Assembly: GCF_003668565.1 (NCBI RefSeq)
Contig: NZ_RCWJ01000004.1
Location: 310,001-374,000, forward strand
Direction: 5' to 3'
Source: Mycetocola zhadangensis
GTDB lineage: Bacteria; Actinomycetota; Actinomycetes; Actinomycetales; Microbacteriaceae
DNA length: 64,000 nucleotides
Below, piece after piece: positions 60,339-64,000 of the stretch. Below the pieces are notes generated by a model. It saw only the letters and a program-made list of their open reading frames with translations, was not told the origin of the DNA and ran no database searches. The translations under genes and the position numbers were made by a program. Each line of letters starts with the position of its first letter. Position 1 is the stretch's first letter.

Positions 60339-61345
60339 CATCGACGAACGCCCGCGGATACGACCACAGCATCTCTGTGGTGGTGCCCGTATACCAAGGC
60401 GAGAAGACACTTCCCTCGCTCATGCGCGAGATAGCTCCGTTTCATGTCCCGTCGATCACGCCAGGGGGCAGCAGTTATGCCGTCACAGAGGTGCTTCTCG
60501 TGTTCGATCACGGGCCTGACCGCTCGGCGGACGTGATTCGTGAACTCGAAGCGGAGTACCCATTCGTGAGGGGAGTATGGCTTAGCCGCAACTTCGGGCA
60601 GCATGCGGCAACGCTGGCCGGAATGGCCTCGTCGGGAGGCGACTGGATTGTCACCCTCGACGAGGACGGCCAGCATGACCCATCTGATATCGGCGGGCTG
60701 CTCGACACTGCGATGGACCAAAGTGCTTCGGTGGTATATGCCCGGCCGACTAATGAGGCACCTCATGGGACTCTCCGAAATGCCTCGTCAAAGGGTGCGA
60801 AATGGCTTCTGGCAAAAGTTTTCGGAGGAGAGAACGCCTCCGAGTATCAGAGCTTTCGCCTCGTTCTTGGCTCCATCGGACGTAGTGTCGCGGCATATTC
60901 TGGTTCGGGGGTATATCTCGACGTAGCCATGGGATGGGTTGCCAATAGGACCGCTACATCGCCAGTGCTGCTCCGCCAGGAGGGGGATCGCCGCTCGGGT
61001 TACTCGACCCGCCGGCTGTTGTCTCATTTTGTTCGCATGGTGCTCTCGACTGGAACGCGCGGCCTGAGAGTCGTGAGCGCTCTAGGTGTCATCTTCGCGG
61101 TGCTTGGCGTTTTGATGACCGTTTTCATTTTCGTTCAACGCATCATCGGTGGAGTTTCAGCAGAAGGTTGGGCGTCAACGATTGTCGTTATTCTGCTGAG
61201 TTCGGGCGCAACGCTATTCTCCCTTGGAGTGATCGCTGAGTACATCGGAGTCAACGTCAACATGGCGATGGGCAAGCCCCCATATGTTGTCGTCACGGAT
61301 CCGGCCAACGGGCCACTTGGACGAAAGCCGACTCAAAACTCGTGA
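60335..61345 (+). CDS. GT2 glycosyltransferase, GtrB/dolichol-phosphate-mannose-synthase-like
   Basis: 336 residues. ISVVVPVYQGEKTL, LSRNFGQHAATLAGM and the metal-binding VTLDEDGQHDP define the catalytic domain; two spans near 245-268 and 280-305 lie at the C terminus. This is the form of GtrB and ArnC-type enzymes that load a sugar on undecaprenyl phosphate. It follows the GtrA-GT2 fusion with a GTGA overlap, so flippase and loading enzyme are coupled, as in gtrAB glucosylation systems. Confidence 0.9.
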   Translation: MTSTNARGYDHSISVVVPVYQGEKTLPSLMREIAPFHVPSITPGGSSYAVTEVLLVFDHGPDRSADVIRELEAEYPFVRGVWLSRNFGQHAATLAGMASSGGDWIVTLDEDGQHDPSDIGGLLDTAMDQSASVVYARPTNEAPHGTLRNASSKGAKWLLAKVFGGENASEYQSFRLVLGSIGRSVAAYSGSGVYLDVAMGWVANRTATSPVLLRQEGDRRSGYSTRRLLSHFVRMVLSTGTRGLRVVSALGVIFAVLGVLMTVFIFVQRIIGGVSAEGWASTIVVILLSSGATLFSLGVIAEYIGVNVNMAMGKPPYVVVTDPANGPLGRKPTQNS

Positions 61346-62310
61346 CTCTTCGCGTCTGGACAATCGGCGCTCGCGGATTGCTCGGAGCTGCGTGTGTTCG
61401 CTCAGTCCTCCGTCGGGCGCCATACTGGGTAGCGCATGAAAGCCGCCCGCTCCCCTGGTCTGATGCGAGCCGTTTTGCCGATGCCGTCGATGAGGCGGGA
61501 CGCGAATTCATTGACGCGTTGAATGAGGGCGACGAATGGGCGGTTTTGTGGGCCGGTGGAGCTGCGGTAACCTCGACCCCCCAAGCACTACTCGACCATG
61601 AGATCGATCAACTGACTATCGCTTTAGATGCCATCGGCCGCGCTGCCCGAATCAGAAATGTGGAAAGCCAAGGGACGTTCTTTTACGCGTCCTCCGCGGG
61701 CGGCGTCTACGGGGGCTCAGTTGACCCGCCATTTGACGAGCGCACGCTCCCGGCGCCCATTTCCCCATATGGCCAATTCAAAGTGGTTGCGGAGAAAACG
61801 GTTCGACAGTTCTCCGATCGCTACGAGGTGTCTAGTGCAATCGGTCGGATATCGAACCTGTATGGGCCGGGGCAGCGCATGGACAAAATGCAAGGAATTA
61901 TTTCGCATCTTGCCCTGGCACAGTACTCCCCTAGGCCAGCCTCGATCTTCGTCCCGCTTGAAACTGTGCGCGACTATTTCTATGTCGACGATTGCGCCGA
62001 TCTGGTGTGCCGCTTTGTAGGGCGCGTGCGCGATGAGACGCGAACGGCGGGCACGGTCAGCGTCACGAAGAATTTGGTCTCCGGCCAGGGCGTGACCATA
62101 GGAGAACTTCTTGGTCTTATGCGCGATGTGTCAAAGGGGCACCCCCATGTGATGCTCGGCTCCTCATCGACAGCCGCTCTGCAAGCCGTCGATCTCCGCA
62201 TCCAGTCCAATGTCTGGCCTGAATTGGACCGCGTGGAGAAGACTCCGCTTGCCGCCGGTATCTTCGCAACCATGCAGAATATCCTTAGCAGCATTCAGCG
62301 CGGCCAATGA
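61342..62310 (+). CDS. NAD-dependent sugar epimerase/dehydratase
   Basis: 322 residues. Rossmann motif GARGLLG (9-15), catalytic SPYGQFK with Tyr143 and Lys147, and the ser-rich FFYASSAGGVYGG strand. An extended SDR of sugar-nucleotide type; the exact sugar is not identified. The GTG start overlaps the preceding stop by 4 nt (GTGA), so it belongs to the gtr-like operon and may make its sugar donor. Confidence 0.85.
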   Translation: MTLRVWTIGARGLLGAACVRSVLRRAPYWVAHESRPLPWSDASRFADAVDEAGREFIDALNEGDEWAVLWAGGAAVTSTPQALLDHEIDQLTIALDAIGRAARIRNVESQGTFFYASSAGGVYGGSVDPPFDERTLPAPISPYGQFKVVAEKTVRQFSDRYEVSSAIGRISNLYGPGQRMDKMQGIISHLALAQYSPRPASIFVPLETVRDYFYVDDCADLVCRFVGRVRDETRTAGTVSVTKNLVSGQGVTIGELLGLMRDVSKGHPHVMLGSSSTAALQAVDLRIQSNVWPELDRVEKTPLAAGIFATMQNILSSIQRGQ

Positions 62311-62408
62311 CTGTGCGGCGTGCCCGGCTCGCCCATGTGGCAGTCCCTCTCTGCGAAATTTGACATCTCGCGAGCGTCACCTCACCCCATCCGATTGAGA
62401 GAAGCCTT

Positions 62409-63359
62409 TTGAAAACCGTCGCCGTTGTGGTCGCGTACAACCGCCGAGAACTTCTGCTTGAGGTTCTCAAGGCCTTACGTGCCCAAACGCTTGCCCCTGA
62501 TGCCGTGGTCATTATCGACAACGGATCGACAGACGGGTCGGCCGCCGCAGCCATGGCGGCTTTCCCCGACGTCGACCTACTGACGCTCGCGCGGAATACC
62601 GGCGGAGCTGGCGGCTTCGCAATTGGCGGTGCCAGAGCACTCATTCGCCACGATGCGGACCTCGTCTGGTTCATGGACGACGATACTGTTCCGACCCCCG
62701 GAGCTCTAGCGGCCCTTGTGTCCGCATACCGGCGGCACCCGGCAGAGCCGTCGGTGCTAGCGTCGAAGGTCGTTTGGTCAGACGGCACTGATCATCCGAT
62801 GAATACGCCCCGCCGGAAACCAAACGTCTCGCGTTCCGAAGCTGCGCAGGCGGCATTGGTCAACGCAATGCCAGTTCGATCGGCTTCCTTTGTGTCTTGC
62901 TTAGTTAAAGGATCGGCGATTCGGACACTCGGACTGCCGGTGGCGGAATACTTTATCTGGAACGACGACTTCGAGTTTACGGCGCGCCTTCTAAAGGATG
63001 GGCTCGGCCTGTATGTGCCGGAAAGCGTGGTCGTGCACAAGACCGCGAAGTTGACCTCGGCCCGCTCGGACCCGGGATCCCGGTTCTACTACGAAGTAAG
63101 AAACAAATTGTGGCTGTTCCGATGGTCGTCCGCACTAAGAAAGAATGAAACGGCGACATATGCTTCGCTCGCCATACTGCGGTGGATGTTTTTGCTCCTG
63201 CGCTCGGACGATCGCAAAACCCTGCTCTCCGCCCTGCGGAGAGGCTGGTTGGACGGAATGCGCACCCGCCCCAGGAAGAACGCCGATGTGCTGGCGAACT
63301 TTGGCGAGGCTACTATTCACCTCGCCCTCGTCGAAGACGCCGTCCTACCGGATCGCTAA
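62409..63359 (+). CDS. GT2 glycosyltransferase, rhamnosyl/galactofuranosyl type
   Basis: 316 residues. TVAVVVAYNRRELLLEVL, IIDNGSTDGS, the NTGGAGGFAIGGA loop and MDDDTVP match the enzyme at 50069 (same family, diverged). A TTG start at 62409, preceded by GAGAGAAG, fits the conserved N terminus. It begins 98 nt after the SDR gene in a stretch with no other feature. Confidence 0.88.
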   Translation: MKTVAVVVAYNRRELLLEVLKALRAQTLAPDAVVIIDNGSTDGSAAAAMAAFPDVDLLTLARNTGGAGGFAIGGARALIRHDADLVWFMDDDTVPTPGALAALVSAYRRHPAEPSVLASKVVWSDGTDHPMNTPRRKPNVSRSEAAQAALVNAMPVRSASFVSCLVKGSAIRTLGLPVAEYFIWNDDFEFTARLLKDGLGLYVPESVVVHKTAKLTSARSDPGSRFYYEVRNKLWLFRWSSALRKNETATYASLAILRWMFLLLRSDDRKTLLSALRRGWLDGMRTRPRKNADVLANFGEATIHLALVEDAVLPDR

Positions 63360-63361
63360 TC

Positions 63362-64000
63362 ATGGCTGACCTGCCACCGTTTTCTCTCCTGATCCCCGTG
63401 TACTATGGCGACAGTCCCGAGTTCTTGCGACACGCGATGTACAGCACGGTGCAGCACCAGACCGTCCGCCCGAGCGAGGTGATCCTGGTACAGGATGGTC
63501 CGGTCCGCGAGGCGATGGCCAAGACTATTCAAGCGCTGATAGACGAGTGCCCGGTGCCGATGCTTCATGTGGACCTTCCCGTGAATAGCGGCTTATCCAC
63601 GGCGCTCGATCGTGGGCTGGAGATGTGCAGATTCGACATCGTGGCGCGCATGGACGCTGACGACCTGTCCGCGCCCAACCGGTTCGAGAAACAGCTCGCT
63701 CGCATAGCGGATGGATACGAACTCGTCGGCAGTGGTATGTACGAATTCGAAGCGGACGACGACGGTCAAATCCGCGATGGCATCCAGCGGATCCCACCCG
63801 GGACGCCCGACGAGATAGCGACCTATGCACGTTTCCACGACCCTTTCAACCACCCCACCGTGGTTTACAGTCGCAAAGCCGTCGCCCGGGCGGGGGGCTA
63901 TCAGCAACTCGGTCTAATGGAAGATTATTGGCTCTTCGCCCGGATGATCGCCTCGGGTGCACGAGTTTGTAACATTCGCGAGCCACTTGTCAGGTACCGG
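63362..64000 (+). CDS. GT2 glycosyltransferase (3'-truncated by the window edge)
   Basis: The first 213 codons are present. FSLLIPVYYGDSPEFLRHAM, VILVQDGPV, LNVNSG-like PVNSGLSTALDRGLE and the metal site ARMDADDLS (DxD) are clear, followed by the family's MEDYWLFARMIASG. The gene starts 2 nt after the previous stop and runs off the right edge, so the C terminus is unknown. Confidence 0.88.
   Translation, partial: MADLPPFSLLIPVYYGDSPEFLRHAMYSTVQHQTVRPSEVILVQDGPVREAMAKTIQALIDECPVPMLHVDLPVNSGLSTALDRGLEMCRFDIVARMDADDLSAPNRFEKQLARIADGYELVGSGMYEFEADDDGQIRDGIQRIPPGTPDEIATYARFHDPFNHPTVVYSRKAVARAGGYQQLGLMEDYWLFARMIASGARVCNIREPLVRYR

Noticed and set aside
1-64000. tRNA, rRNA or riboswitch genes
   Set aside because: No cloverleaf, rRNA segment or known riboswitch core was recognised by eye in any intergenic region; a covariance-model search was not possible here.

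Overview
The window reads as chromosome from a high-GC Gram-positive actinobacterium, most likely family Microbacteriaceae. Evidence is the mtrA-mtrB-lpqB cluster, a WhiB regulator, DUF3499 and DUF5719 proteins, the DUF4129/DUF4350/MoxR/DUF58 plus SpoIIM/RDD membrane set, many GTG starts with GTGA/ATGA overlaps, and several genes that look leaderless (a TAnnnT -10 hexamer 6-8 nt before the start codon). Assignment is from gene content only; no rRNA or tRNA gene was seen.

Layout. (1) 1-5149, minus strand: the start of a ribosome hibernation factor, comF, then lpqB, mtrB and mtrA (envelope stress and cell-cycle two-component system). (2) 5344-15475: a proline-rich membrane protein and DUF4129, DUF4350, MoxR ATPase and DUF58 genes on the plus strand; a fur-katA peroxide-defence operon; then divergent spoIIM-like and RDD genes. 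A geneless stretch with 83-bp repeats separates these from ahcY. (3) 15824-30208, mostly housekeeping: ahcY, DUF3499, a zincin-like gene lacking its metal motif, DUF5719, a 1080-residue glycosyltransferase, whiB, galE, a 46-residue membrane microprotein facing a GlxA-type regulator, manA, a glutaryl-CoA-dehydrogenase-like gene, a broken DUF1905 gene and a hipBA toxin-antitoxin pair with three evenly spaced operators. (4) 30512-33053: a GT4 glycosyltransferase and an acyltransferase whose 3' ends overlap by 173 bp.

(5) 33117-42799 is a plant-type glycan utilisation locus: binding lipoprotein, two ABC permeases, a lipoprotein GH43 and a wall-anchored GH43 on the minus strand, facing a LacI regulator and a GH2 enzyme on the plus strand. 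Two matching operator sites lie inside the promoters of the two arms. No ATPase gene is present, so a shared ATPase elsewhere is implied.

(6) 42863-64000 is a surface-polysaccharide locus: two tandem O-antigen-ligase-like proteins, rmlC, rmlA, a 637-bp geneless gap, a six-gene minus-strand block (surface protein with lysozyme-like domain, two YfhO-like membrane proteins, an acyltransferase, GT4 and GT2 enzymes) and a divergent plus-strand block (GtrA-GT2 fusion, GtrB-like GT2, a sugar epimerase/dehydratase, two more GT2 enzymes, the last cut by the window end). By eye the sequence from about 46 kb on is more AT-rich than the rest, consistent with an exchangeable locus. Together these genes would make, polymerise, decorate and ligate a rhamnose-containing cell-wall glycan; the exact product cannot be read from sequence.
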